64,000 bases of DNA from Streptomyces griseoincarnatus (lineage in GTDB: Bacteria; Actinomycetota; Actinomycetes; Streptomycetales; Streptomycetaceae), in contig BMTH01000009.1 in NCBI GenBank assembly GCA_014649575.1, forward strand, positions 62,001 to 126,000, read 5' to 3'. This document shows, piece after piece, positions 26,084 through 34,961 of this stretch. Under the pieces are notes generated by a model that had not been told where the DNA came from, did no database searches, and saw only the letters and a list, made by a program, of their open reading frames with translations. The position numbers and the translations under genes were made by a program. Position 1 is the stretch's first letter. Every line of letters begins with the position of its first letter.

Positions 26084-26854
26084 GTGACCACCGCCCCCCT
26101 CGCCGACCGGACCACCACCGTGGCCGCGCGCGCCACGGAGCTGTCGAAGATCTACGGCCAGGGCGAGACCCGGGTCGTCGCGCTGGACCGGGTCTCCGTC
26201 GACTTCCGGCAGGCCGAGTTCACCGCGATCATGGGTCCCTCGGGCTCGGGCAAGTCCACGCTGATGCACTGCGTCGCCGGGCTCGACACCTTCTCCTCCG
26301 GCTCCGTGCGCATCGGCGACACCGAGCTGGGCGCGCTGAAGGACAAGCAGCTCACGCGGCTGCGCCGGGACAAGATCGGCTTCATCTTCCAGGCGTTCAA
26401 CCTGCTGCCGACGCTCAACGCCCTGGAGAACATCACGCTCCCCATGGACATCGCGGGCCGCAAGCCCGACAAGGAGTGGCTGGACACCGTGATCCGCATG
26501 GTCGGCCTGTCCGACCGGCTGAGCCACCGGCCCGCCCAGCTCTCCGGCGGCCAGCAGCAGCGGGTCGCGGTGGCCCGGGCGCTGGCGTCCCGGCCCGACA
26601 TCGTCTTCGGCGACGAGCCGACCGGCAACCTCGACTCGCGCTCCGGCGCCGAGGTGCTCGGCTTTCTGCGCAACTCCGTGCGCGAACTGGGCCAGACGGT
26701 GGTCATGGTGACCCACGACCCGGTCGCCGCCGCCTACGCGGACCGGGTGGTCTTCCTCGCCGACGGCCGCATCGTCGACGAGCTGCACGGCCCGACGGCC
26801 GACTCGGTGCTGGACCGCATGAAGCGCTTCGACGCCAAGGGCCGCACCAGCTGA
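26084..26854 (+). CDS. MacB-like ABC transporter ATP-binding protein
   Basis: ATPase of 256 residues of the LolD/MacB group. Walker A GPSGSGKST, the Q-loop FIFQAFNLLPTLNALENITLP typical of this group, signature LSGGQQQRVA, Walker B IVFGDEPTGNLD and the H-loop VTHDP are all visible. The GTG at 26084 has AGGAG eight bases upstream. It is followed after 56 bp by its permease. Such pairs often export lipoproteins, peptides or antibiotics, or act mechanically on the cell wall. A paralogous pair lies at 51503-54861. Confidence 0.92.
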   Translation: MTTAPLADRTTTVAARATELSKIYGQGETRVVALDRVSVDFRQAEFTAIMGPSGSGKSTLMHCVAGLDTFSSGSVRIGDTELGALKDKQLTRLRRDKIGFIFQAFNLLPTLNALENITLPMDIAGRKPDKEWLDTVIRMVGLSDRLSHRPAQLSGGQQQRVAVARALASRPDIVFGDEPTGNLDSRSGAEVLGFLRNSVRELGQTVVMVTHDPVAAAYADRVVFLADGRIVDELHGPTADSVLDRMKRFDAKGRTS

Positions 26855-26910
26855 CCCCGGGCCCGCCGCCCGCTCGCCCCTCCCCCGTACCGTCTGGACA
26901 GAGAAGACCC

Positions 26911-29442
26911 ATGTTCCGTACCGCCTTGCGCAACGTCTTCGCGCACAAGGCCAGGCTGTTGATGACCGTGCTCGCCGTGATGCTCGGCGTGGCGTTCGTG
27001 TCGGGCACCCTGGTCTTCGCGGACACCCTCTCCAACGCCTTCCGCAACCAGTCGGCGAAGAGCTACGACGACGTCGCCGTCGCCGTCACCTCGTACGCCG
27101 ACCCGGACAACCCCGAGGAGGCCCCCGGCCTGTCCGGCAAGGACCTCGACCGGATCTCCGCCGTGGACGGCGTCGCCGGGGTGTACGGCCGTGTCGAGGG
27201 CTTCGCCGGGGTCGCCGACCCCGACGGGAAGCTGATCGGCGTCGGCTGGTCCAACAAGGGCTCCAACTTCGCGCCCGGCGAGAACGGCAAGGACCCCGCG
27301 TACACGTTCACCGAGGGCTCCGGCCCGGTGCAGGACGGCCAGATCGCGTTGGACGAGGAGTCCGCGGCCAAGGGCGAGTACGCGGTCGGGGACCGGGTGC
27401 GCGTCGCCACCAACGGCCCGGTGAAGGAGTACACCCTCAGCGGTGTGTTCACCACCGAGGACGGCGCCGTCAACGCCGGCGGCAGCCTCGTCCTCTTCAA
27501 CACCGCCGTCGCCCAGAAGCAGTACCTCGAGCAGGGCTACTTCGAGGACGTCACCGTCGTCGCGGCCCCCGGCGCGGACGACGCCGAGATCCTCGCCGCG
27601 GTCGAGCCGCTGCTGCCGGACACGGCGGAGGCGCAGACCGGCAAGGCGCTCGCGGACGAGCAGGCCGACCAGATCGAACAGGGCATGGGCAACCTCAAGC
27701 AGGTCCTGCTCGGCTTCGCGGGCATCGCGCTCTTCGTGGGCGTCTTCCTGATCTCCAACACGTTCACGATGCTGGTCGCCCAGCGCACCAAGGAGGTCGC
27801 CCTGATGCGCGCGGTCGGCGCGTCCCGCAGGCAGATCACCCGTTCGGTGCTCGCCGAGGCCGCGGTGGTGGGTCTGGTGGCCTCGGCCGTCGGCTTCCTC
27901 CTCGGCATCGGTCTGGCCGTCGGACTGCGCTCCGGCATGGCGGCGTTCGACATGAAGATGCCTGACGGCCCCCTGGTCCTGTCCGCCACTCCGGTGATCT
28001 CGGCGTTCGCGGTGGGCGTGCTGATCACGGTGTTCGCCGCCTGGCTGCCCGGCCGCAGGGCCGCGAAGATCCCGCCGGTGGCGGCGATGAACAGCGTCCA
28101 CGCGGTGGCCACCACCAAGTCGCTGGTGCTGCGCAACTCCATCGGCGGGGCCGTCACCGCCCTCGGCGCGGCGGGGATCGTGGCAGGCGCCTCGACCGGC
28201 GGCGACGACGGCCGGATGTACATCGGCGCGGGGGCGTTCCTCGCTCTGATCGGCGTGATCATCCTGATCCCGCTGCTGTCCCGGCCCGTGATCGCACTCG
28301 TCCGTCCGCTGCTCGTCGGGCCCTTCGGCGTGGCCGGCAAGCTGGCCGGCCAGAACGCGGTCCGCAACCCGCGCCGCACCGGCGCCACCGCCTCGGCGCT
28401 GGCGATCGGGCTGACGCTGGTGACCGGCCTGTCGGTGCTCGGCGTCACGGTCGGCACCGCCATCGACAAGATGACCACGGACAACATCAAGGCCGACTAC
28501 ATGGTCTCGATGGCCAACGGAGGCGACCTCGACCGGTCCGCGCTGACCGCGCTGGAGAAGGCCGAAGGCGTCTCGGCGGTCTCGCCGCAGCAGGACGCCT
28601 ACCTCCAGACCGGTGACGACTACGTCTCCGCCTCCGCGGTCACCCCGGGCGACATCCAGGAGGTCCTGAACGTCGACGTCGTCAGCGGCGACGTCGACTC
28701 GCTCGCCGAGGGGCAGATCGCGGTCGCCGAGACCACGGCCGAGAGCAAGGGCTGGAAGCCCGGCGACAACATCCCCTTCACCTTCGCCGACGAGAAGAAG
28801 GCGACGCTGACGGTCGGCGCCGTCTACAAGGACAGCGAGTTCCTCTCCCCCGTCCTCGTCGACACCGCCGTGGTGAGCGAGCACGAGGCGAAGCCGTACA
28901 TCCGGCAGATCTTCGTGAAGGTCGACGGCGGCCAGTCCGCGGCGAACGAGAAGGTCCTCATCGACGCGCTCGGTGACAACCCCGCGATCACCGTCATGGA
29001 CCGGCAGGACATCCGCGACGAGTTCGGCGGCGCCATCAACACCCTGCTGAACGTCATGTACGGCCTGCTGGCGATGGCTCTGATCATCGCGGTGCTCGGC
29101 GTCGTCAACACCCTCGCGATGTCCGTCTTCGAACGGCAGCAGGAGATCGGCATGCTGCGCGCGATCGGTCTGGACCGGCGCCGGGTGAAGCGGATGGTCC
29201 GGCTGGAGGCCGTCGTCATCTCGGTTTTCGGCGCGGTGGTCGGCATCGGTCTCGGCACGTTCCTCGGCTGGGCGATCGGCGAGACCGTCGCCGAGGAGAT
29301 CCCCGGGTACGCGCTGGTCCTGCCCTGGGACCGGATCGGGATCTTCGTGGTGCTGGCCGGGCTGGTGGGCGTCCTGGCCGCCCTGTGGCCGGCCCGCAAC
29401 GCCGCCCGGCTGAACATGCTGAACGCGATCAAGGCGGAGTGA
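26911..29442 (+). CDS. MacB/FtsX-type ABC transporter permease, duplicated form
   Basis: Permease of 843 residues. The first span near residue 20 (LMTVLAVMLGVAFVSGTLVF) is followed by a large extracytoplasmic domain, three spans of a first FtsX domain (about 260-400), further spans and a second extracytoplasmic domain, and a second FtsX domain at the end (GLLAMALIIAVLGVVNTLAMSVFERQQEIGMLRAIG). This double-FtsX layout is common in actinobacteria. The ATG at 26911 has GAGAAG upstream. Substrate unknown. Confidence 0.9.
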   Translation: MFRTALRNVFAHKARLLMTVLAVMLGVAFVSGTLVFADTLSNAFRNQSAKSYDDVAVAVTSYADPDNPEEAPGLSGKDLDRISAVDGVAGVYGRVEGFAGVADPDGKLIGVGWSNKGSNFAPGENGKDPAYTFTEGSGPVQDGQIALDEESAAKGEYAVGDRVRVATNGPVKEYTLSGVFTTEDGAVNAGGSLVLFNTAVAQKQYLEQGYFEDVTVVAAPGADDAEILAAVEPLLPDTAEAQTGKALADEQADQIEQGMGNLKQVLLGFAGIALFVGVFLISNTFTMLVAQRTKEVALMRAVGASRRQITRSVLAEAAVVGLVASAVGFLLGIGLAVGLRSGMAAFDMKMPDGPLVLSATPVISAFAVGVLITVFAAWLPGRRAAKIPPVAAMNSVHAVATTKSLVLRNSIGGAVTALGAAGIVAGASTGGDDGRMYIGAGAFLALIGVIILIPLLSRPVIALVRPLLVGPFGVAGKLAGQNAVRNPRRTGATASALAIGLTLVTGLSVLGVTVGTAIDKMTTDNIKADYMVSMANGGDLDRSALTALEKAEGVSAVSPQQDAYLQTGDDYVSASAVTPGDIQEVLNVDVVSGDVDSLAEGQIAVAETTAESKGWKPGDNIPFTFADEKKATLTVGAVYKDSEFLSPVLVDTAVVSEHEAKPYIRQIFVKVDGGQSAANEKVLIDALGDNPAITVMDRQDIRDEFGGAINTLLNVMYGLLAMALIIAVLGVVNTLAMSVFERQQEIGMLRAIGLDRRRVKRMVRLEAVVISVFGAVVGIGLGTFLGWAIGETVAEEIPGYALVLPWDRIGIFVVLAGLVGVLAALWPARNAARLNMLNAIKAE

Positions 29443-29465
29443 CCTCGTCGCGACGCGACACACCG

Positions 29466-29499
29466 AGGGCCGGGCCTCCCGTACGGGGAGCCCGGCCCT
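29466..29499. terminator. Hairpin between ABC permease and cyclopropane synthase-like gene
   Basis: The arms AGGGCCGGGC and GCCCGGCCCT pair over 10 bp with additional inner pairs and a GTAC loop, lying between two convergent genes. Confidence 0.7.
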
Positions 29500-29516
29500 T
29501 CACGTCGTGGTGCGGA

Positions 29517-30830
29517 TCAGGCCGGTCCGGGAGCGCCCCACACCCGGGCCCGCAGCGGCATCCCGGAGGCGCCGGACTCGGGGGTCCGCACCGCGACGAC
29601 CTGGTTGACTCCGATCCGGTTGCGTTCGAAGGCGAGCGCGGAAGCGGCCATGTACAGCTGCCAGACGCGGGCCCGGCCCGGACCGGTCAGGGCCACGGCA
29701 CGGGCCCAGTCGGCCTCCAGGTTGGCGACCCAGCGGCGCAGGGTGAGGGCGTAGTGCTCGCGGATCGACTCCACGTCGCGCACCTCGAACCCGGCGCGCT
29801 CCAGCAGGGTGACGGTGGTGCCGAGCGGGGCCAGCTCGCCGTCGGGGAAGACGTAGGCGTCGATGAAGTCGTCCACCCGGTACGACTCCTCGTCGCGCTG
29901 CGGGCGGCGGGCGATCTGGTGGTTGAGCAGCCGCCCGCCCGGCTTCAGCAGCCGGTGCAGGACGGTCGTGTACTCCAGGTAGCGCTCGGAGCCGACGTGT
30001 TCGGCCATGCCGATGGAGGAGATCGCGTCGTAGGGGCCGTCCGCGACGTCCCGGTAGTCCTGGACGCGGATCTCGACGCGGTCGGTGAGCCCCTCCTCGG
30101 CGATCCGCTTGCGGGCGTAGGCGGCCTGCTCCTGGGAGAGGGTGATGCCGACGACGTTCACCCCGTGCTCGCGGGCCGCGTGGATCGCCATGGAGCCCCA
30201 GCCGCAGCCGACGTCCAGCAGCCGCTGCCCGGGCCGCAGGGCGAGTTTGCGGGCGACCAGGTCGAGCTTGTCGTGCTGGGCCTGCTCGAGGGTGCCCTCC
30301 GGGGGCGGGGCGGGCCAGTAGGCGCAGGAGTACACCATGGACGGGCCGAGGACGATTTCGTAGAACTCGTTGCCGACGTCGTAGTGGTGGCTGATGGCAC
30401 GTTTGTCGCTGCCCTTGGTGTGCAGTCCGCGGCGGGGCCTTCGGACCTCCTCGGGAGGCGGGGCGGGCGGCAGCGGCGGGCCCGCCATGGCGAACAGCCG
30501 GCGCACCGCCGAGCGGAACTCCGGGTCGCGCAGGGACTGGGCCAGGGTACGGGCGTCCTCGTCGCGCTCCCAGATGCTCCCGGCGAGCCGGTCCAGCGCG
30601 GTGTAGAGGTCGCCCTCGACCGTCAGATCGCCGGCCACCCAGGCGCGCGCCAGGCCCAGTTCGCCCGGCTTGAACAGCAGACGGCGCAGGGCGCGCCGGT
30701 TGCGCACGACCAGGACGGGGGCCTCCGGGGGGCCGGCTTCCGAGCCGTCCCAGGTGCGGACACGCACCGGGAAGGGTGCTCCGAGCAACTGCTCGAGGAT
30801 GCCTCTCAGCCGTGAGGCGGCGTCTGCCAT
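29517..30830 (-). CDS. Cyclopropane-fatty-acyl-phospholipid synthase-like methyltransferase
   Basis: SAM-dependent enzyme of 437 residues, likely adding a methylene or methyl group to unsaturated membrane lipid chains. The N-terminal part (1-130) is the lipid-binding extension of the CFA family; the catalytic domain starts at AISHHYDVGNEFYEIVLGPSMVYSCAYW, followed by the SAM motif LLDVGCGWGS (about 205-213) and IGMAEHVG. The ATG at 30830 has GGAGG eight bases before it. Hairpins on both sides suggest a single-gene unit. Confidence 0.88.
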   Translation of the reverse strand: MADAASRLRGILEQLLGAPFPVRVRTWDGSEAGPPEAPVLVVRNRRALRRLLFKPGELGLARAWVAGDLTVEGDLYTALDRLAGSIWERDEDARTLAQSLRDPEFRSAVRRLFAMAGPPLPPAPPPEEVRRPRRGLHTKGSDKRAISHHYDVGNEFYEIVLGPSMVYSCAYWPAPPPEGTLEQAQHDKLDLVARKLALRPGQRLLDVGCGWGSMAIHAAREHGVNVVGITLSQEQAAYARKRIAEEGLTDRVEIRVQDYRDVADGPYDAISSIGMAEHVGSERYLEYTTVLHRLLKPGGRLLNHQIARRPQRDEESYRVDDFIDAYVFPDGELAPLGTTVTLLERAGFEVRDVESIREHYALTLRRWVANLEADWARAVALTGPGRARVWQLYMAASALAFERNRIGVNQVVAVRTPESGASGMPLRARVWGAPGPA

Positions 30831-30969
30831 GGTGTACACCTCCGTGACCGGATCCCGGAATGTCGTCACCACGTAAACACCTGGGCGCGGCCGTGGCAGT
30901 CCCCGGCGCGCGTCATCTTCGGGCAAAACACGGAAACGCAACCCGCGGGGAGTCATCCCGGGGACATGC

Positions 30970-31011
30970 CGAAGGGGCCGCCCGCACCACGGATGGCGGG
31001 CGGCCCCTTCG
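30970..31011. terminator. Hairpin after ndh
   Basis: A perfect 16-bp stem (CGAAGGGGCCGCCCGC and complement) with a 10-base loop lies 36 bp beyond the ndh stop and upstream of the CFA-like gene. Confidence 0.75.
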
Positions 31012-31047
31012 GGGTGGCCTACGGGTGACCTGGGGGGCGACCCCGGG

Positions 31048-32436
31048 TCAGGAGGCCTTGGCCTCGGTCTTCTTCGGCTCCTGCTTCGCGGCGGGCGCCG
31101 GGGCCGGCTTGGCGGCCTCGTAGAACTCCTCGCGCGGGGTCTCGATCGCGCCCAGGGACACGACCTCGCGCTTGAGGAACATGCCGAGGGTCCAGTCGGC
31201 GAAGATCCGGATCTTGCGGTTCCAGGTCGGCATGGCCAGACCGTGGTAGCCACGGTGCATGTACCAGGCGAGCCGGCCCTTGAGCTTGATCTTGAACTTG
31301 CCCATCACGATCATCGCGACGCCCTTGTGCAGGCCGAGGCCCGCGACCGCGCCCTTGTTGGCGTGGCTGTATTCCTTCTGCGGGAAGCCCCGCATGCCGG
31401 AGATCACGTTGTCGCCGAGGACCTTGGCCTGGCGCAGCGCGTGCTGGGCGTTCGGCGGGCACCAGGCGTTCTCGTTGCCGGCCTTGCGGCCCACGAGGTC
31501 CGGGACCTGGGCGTTGTCGCCCGCGGCCCAGATGTAGTCGGTGCCCTTGACCTGGAGGGTCGGCGCGGTGTCGACGTGGCCGCGCGGGCCGAGCGGCAGG
31601 CCGAAGCGGGCCAGCGCCGGGTTCGGCTTGACGCCCGCGGTCCACACGATGGTGTTGGAGTCGACCTCGAGGCCGTTCTTCAGCACCACGTGGCCGTCGA
31701 CGCAGGAGTCCATGGAGGTGGACAGGTAGACCTCGACGCCGCGGCTCTCGAGGTGCTCCTTGCCGTACGTGCCGAGCTTGGGGCCGACCTCGGGGAGGAT
31801 CTTGTCGGCGGCGTCGACGAGGATGAAGCGCATGTCCTCGCGGGACACCGTCTTGTAGTACTTGGCCGCGTCCCGGGCCATGTCCTCGACCTCGCCGATG
31901 GTCTCCGCGCCGGCGAAGCCGCCGCCCACGAAGACGAAGGTGAGCGCCTTGCGGCGGATCTCCTCGTCCGTGGTGGAGTCGGCCTTGTCGAGCTGCTCGA
32001 GGACGTGGTTGCGCAGGCCGATGGCCTCCTCGACGCCCTTCATGCCGATGCCCTGCTCGGCGAGGCCGGGGATCGGGAAGGTGCGCGAGACCGCGCCGAG
32101 CGCGATCACCAGGTAGTCGAAGGGCAGCTCGTACGCCTCGCCCACGAGCGGGGCGATCGTGGCGACCTTGCGGTCCTGGTCGATGGTGGTGACCCGGCCG
32201 GTGAGGACCTCCGCCTTGGGAAGCACGCGCCGCAACGGGACGACGACGTGCCGCGGGGAGATGCTGCCGGCGGCGGCTTCGGGGAGGAAGGGCTGGTAGG
32301 TCATGTACGACCGCGGGTCGACGACGGTGACGGTCGCCTCGCCGTAACGCATCTTCTTCTGGATGCGCCGAGCTGCGTACAGGCCTACGTACCCACCGCC
32401 TACTACGAGGATCCTGGGACGCTCCGTGGTGCTCAT
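31048..32436 (-). CDS. ndh: Type II NADH dehydrogenase
   Basis: Single-subunit, non-proton-pumping NADH:menaquinone oxidoreductase of 462 residues on the inner face of the membrane. Two dinucleotide folds are visible: FAD-binding VVGGGYVGLYAARRI at the start and NADH-binding FVFVGGGFAGAETIGEV near residue 180; IWAAGDNAQVP is the C-terminal FAD motif. The amphipathic, basic C-terminal part (GKFKIKLKGRLAWYMHRGYHG) would attach it to the membrane. The tail is Ala/Pro/Lys-rich. Two Rex-like operators lie in its long upstream region. Confidence 0.9.
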   Translation of the reverse strand: MSTTERPRILVVGGGYVGLYAARRIQKKMRYGEATVTVVDPRSYMTYQPFLPEAAAGSISPRHVVVPLRRVLPKAEVLTGRVTTIDQDRKVATIAPLVGEAYELPFDYLVIALGAVSRTFPIPGLAEQGIGMKGVEEAIGLRNHVLEQLDKADSTTDEEIRRKALTFVFVGGGFAGAETIGEVEDMARDAAKYYKTVSREDMRFILVDAADKILPEVGPKLGTYGKEHLESRGVEVYLSTSMDSCVDGHVVLKNGLEVDSNTIVWTAGVKPNPALARFGLPLGPRGHVDTAPTLQVKGTDYIWAAGDNAQVPDLVGRKAGNENAWCPPNAQHALRQAKVLGDNVISGMRGFPQKEYSHANKGAVAGLGLHKGVAMIVMGKFKIKLKGRLAWYMHRGYHGLAMPTWNRKIRIFADWTLGMFLKREVVSLGAIETPREEFYEAAKPAPAPAAKQEPKKTEAKAS

Positions 32437-32674
32437 GCCATCGAGTATCCACCCGCCCGAGGGGGGTACCTCGTGCGCCCCTTCACAAGCTCCGGCAGGG
32501 CCTGTGCTACCATCCCGCGCTTCTTGATCCAGATCACAGTCCGGATCGGGAACCGGGCTCCCGCTTGACGCGTTGTCAATGCCGCGTGAGCTGCCTCTCT
32601 GCGGCCGAAGGCGGCCCGTGAGGCCGGCCGGGCGGTCGGTGCGAGCGGTGTGCGCGAACCCCCCACACCCCCCT

Positions 32675-32690
32675 TCTGAACGTGTTCAAA
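32675..32690. promoter_or_regulatory. Rex-like operator 1 upstream of ndh
   Basis: The central TGAACGTGTTCA (32677-32688) matches the core of the S. coelicolor Rex consensus TTGTGAACGCGTTCACAA at 11 of 12 positions; the outer bases match less well. Rex senses NADH/NAD+ and controls respiratory genes (established). Confidence 0.4.
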
Positions 32691-32753
32691 GGGGTGTTGA
32701 GCGCCCGAACGGGTCAATCGGACCCACTTCTTCGCCCTCCCGGGGCCAATTCC

Positions 32754-32771
32754 TTGTGAAGAACTTCACGA
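32754..32771. promoter_or_regulatory. Rex-like operator 2 upstream of ndh
   Basis: TTGTGAAGAACTTCACGA matches the Rex consensus TTGTGAACGCGTTCACAA in both conserved half-sites (TTGTGAA and TTCAC-A); differences are central plus one outer base. It lies about 80 bp from the other site and about 320 bp before the ndh start. Confidence 0.5.
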
Positions 32772-32880
32772 ACTTTCCCGGGGAGGTCCGCCCCGAGGGG
32801 TCCGAAGGCCCCCCGGGAGCGCCGCTCAAACGCTATCCCGACTGCTCAGCGGAGTGCTACTGGCCGGTAACAGAAGAGAC

Positions 32881-33825
32881 CTAGGCCACGGACCAGGCGA
32901 TCCCGTCGAGGATGTCGTGCTCGGAGACCACGACCTCCTCGGCGCCGGTGCGCTCCATGACCGCCAGCAGTACCAGGGCGCCCGCGCCGATCACGTCGAC
33001 CCGGCCCGGATGCATGGACGGCACGGCGGCCCGCTCCGCATGGGTGGAGATCAGCAGCCACTCGGTGATCTCCCGGACCCGGTCGCGGGAGACACGGGAG
33101 TGGTGGATGGCCGCCGAGTCGTACTCGGGCAGGTCCTGCGCGATCGCCGACACGGTGGTGACCGACCCCGCCAGGCCCACCAGCGTCCGCGCCTCGCGCA
33201 GCGGCACCGTCTCCTCCGCCCGGTCCAGGGCGGCCTCGATGTCGGCGCGCATCGCCGCGATCTGCTCCTCGGTGGGCGGGTCCGTCACGGCCCCGTCCCG
33301 CACCAGGTGGCGCTCGGTCATCCGGACGCAGCCGACGTCCACGGAACGGGCGGCGCGCACACGGTCGTCGCCGACGACGAACTCGGTGGAGCCGCCGCCG
33401 ATGTCCACCACCAGGAACGGCCGGTGCAGGTCGTCGCGGCCGGTCAGCTCCTTGGTGGCGCCGGTGAAGGAGAACTCCGCCTCCTGGTCGCCGGTGATCA
33501 CCTCGGGCTCCACGCCCAGGATGTCCACCACCCCGCGCACGAAGTCGTCGCGGTTCTCGGCGTCGCGGGAGGCCGAGGTGGCGACGAAGCGCAGGTGCTC
33601 CGAGGCCCCGTGCTTCTCGATGATCTCCGCGTACTCGCGGCAGGCGGCGAAGGTGCGCTCCAGCGCCTGAGGCGCCAGCCGTCCGGTGCGGTCGACGCCC
33701 TGGCCGAGCCGCACGATCGTCATCCGCCGGTCCAGATCGGTGAGTTCGCCCGTCGCCGGGTCGGCGTCGGCGACCAGCAGACGGATGGAGTTCGTACCGC
33801 AGTCGATCGCGGCGACCCGGGTCAC
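32881..33825 (-). CDS. Exopolyphosphatase / pppGpp phosphatase (Ppx/GppA family)
   Basis: Enzyme of 314 residues from the ASKHA superfamily hydrolysing polyphosphate or pppGpp. Phosphate-binding motifs: AAIDCGTNSIRLLV at the N-terminus and VVDIGGGSTEFVVG in the middle, with GLAGSVTT and GAGAL later. The short, two-domain form is typical of actinobacteria. The GTG at 33825 overlaps the DUF501 stop (GTGA), so it is the last gene of an eno-divIC-DUF501-ppx string. Confidence 0.88.
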   Translation of the reverse strand: MTRVAAIDCGTNSIRLLVADADPATGELTDLDRRMTIVRLGQGVDRTGRLAPQALERTFAACREYAEIIEKHGASEHLRFVATSASRDAENRDDFVRGVVDILGVEPEVITGDQEAEFSFTGATKELTGRDDLHRPFLVVDIGGGSTEFVVGDDRVRAARSVDVGCVRMTERHLVRDGAVTDPPTEEQIAAMRADIEAALDRAEETVPLREARTLVGLAGSVTTVSAIAQDLPEYDSAAIHHSRVSRDRVREITEWLLISTHAERAAVPSMHPGRVDVIGAGALVLLAVMERTGAEEVVVSEHDILDGIAWSVA

Positions 33826-34355
33826 TGGGCGTCCTCCCCGGCCGCGGACGTCACGCAGGGGCCCTTGGCCCACCACTGAGGCAGCATCGCCAGCGCCTCG
33901 TCGCCGAGCGGGTTGACGCCCGGTCCGGCGGCCAGCGAGTGCGCGACGAGGACGTGCAGGCACTTCACCCGGTCCGGCATGCCGCCTGCGCTGGGGAAGT
34001 TCTTCAGCTCCTCGATCTCGTCGCGGCGGCGGACGTAGTCCTCGTGCGCCGCGCGGTAGGCGGCCGCCAGCTCGGGGTCGGCGGCCAGCCGCTCGGTCAT
34101 CTCCTTCATCACGCCGTTCGCCTCCAGCGTGCCGATCGCGGAGTTCGCCCGCGGGCACGTCAGGTAGTACAGCGTCGGGAAGGGTGTGCCGTCGGGCAGC
34201 CGCGGCGCGGTCTCCACGACGTCCGGCTGCCCGCAGGGACAGCGGTGCGCGATGGCGCGCAGCCCGCGCGGGGGGCGGCCGAGCTGCTGCTTGAAGGCCT
34301 CGACGTCCGCGTCGGTGGGCTCGGTACGCGGGGTCGTGGGCGGAGGGGTGTCCAT
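33822..34355 (-). CDS. DUF501 family protein
   Basis: Protein of 177 residues of a conserved actinobacterial family of unknown function that regularly lies between divIC and ppx. Conserved cysteines are in HRCPCGQPDVVET and YYLTCPRANSAIG, and could bind a metal. The ATG at 34355 is 29 bp after the divIC stop, and its stop overlaps the next start. Context suggests a housekeeping role but nothing specific can be claimed. Confidence 0.85.
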   Translation of the reverse strand: MDTPPPTTPRTEPTDADVEAFKQQLGRPPRGLRAIAHRCPCGQPDVVETAPRLPDGTPFPTLYYLTCPRANSAIGTLEANGVMKEMTERLAADPELAAAYRAAHEDYVRRRDEIEELKNFPSAGGMPDRVKCLHVLVAHSLAAGPGVNPLGDEALAMLPQWWAKGPCVTSAAGEDAQ

Positions 34356-34383
34356 ACGTGTCTTTCTGCGGTGTTCCGTCGGG

Positions 34384-34860
34384 TCACTGGGCGGCGGCGT
34401 CGGCCTTGTCGACGCCGTCCCAGACGTTGGCGTACCAGGGGCGGTCGGCGGCGCGGAGGTCGCCGCGCGTGGGGTCGGCGCCGGCCGGGTCGACGACGAT
34501 GTAGCCGGTCTCCCCCGGCATGACGTAGTGCAGGCGCCTGCGGATCTCCTGCTCGGCGTACGCGTCGTCCTGCCAGCGGGCCTTCAGGTCGCGCAGCCGT
34601 TCGACCCGCCGGCGGGTCTCGTCCTGCTCCTTCTGCAGGTCGGCGATCTCCGCGCGCTGGGAGACGTACTGCCGCATCGGGTAGGCGAGGGCCACGACCA
34701 GGGAGCAGAGGACCAGGGCGAGCAGGGCCGCGCGGCCGGTCAGCCGCGAGCGGCGGGCCTGCCGCTTGGTCTGGGAGCGGTAGACCCGGGCCGCGGTCTG
34801 CTCACCGATCAGCCGGATCCTGGTCGCGGTGGAGAAACGGTCCCGGTCCTTCACCGCCAT
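34384..34860 (-). CDS. divIC: Septum formation initiator DivIC/FtsB
   Basis: Bitopic cell-division protein of 158 residues. It has a basic cytoplasmic N-terminus (about 1-40), one membrane span (LLALVLCSLVVALAYPM), a coiled coil outside (QRAEIADLQKEQDETRRRVERLRDLKARWQDD) and the conserved RRRLHYVMPGETGYIVV segment. It pairs with FtsL in the divisome and in Streptomyces supports sporulation septation. The ATG at 34860 has GAGG eight bases upstream. The position after eno is conserved in bacteria. Confidence 0.9.
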   Translation of the reverse strand: MAVKDRDRFSTATRIRLIGEQTAARVYRSQTKRQARRSRLTGRAALLALVLCSLVVALAYPMRQYVSQRAEIADLQKEQDETRRRVERLRDLKARWQDDAYAEQEIRRRLHYVMPGETGYIVVDPAGADPTRGDLRAADRPWYANVWDGVDKADAAAQ

Positions 34861-34890
34861 GTTCCCGCCTCTCGTTCGGTCTCATACACG

Positions 34891-34935
34891 CGTACGTCCC
34901 CGCACACGGTACGGGACCGGGTACGGGGACGTACG
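34891..34935 (-). terminator. Hairpin between eno and divIC
   Basis: CGTACGTCCCCG (34891-34902) pairs with CGGGGACGTACG (34924-34935) over 12 bp around a 21-base loop, just after eno. It may limit read-through from the strongly expressed eno into divIC. Confidence 0.55.
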
Positions 34936-34961
34936 TACGACGCTTCCTACGCGAGCGGCGC

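Larger units (their letters stand above)
32437..32880. other. Long leader/promoter region of ndh
   Basis: This 444-bp gap separates ppx and ndh, both read leftward. It holds Rex-like sites at 32675-32690 and 32754-32771, the palindrome TTGACGCGTTGTCAA at about 32564-32578, and a TGTGATCTGGATCA half-palindrome at about 32525-32540. No gene is supported. Confidence 0.55.
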
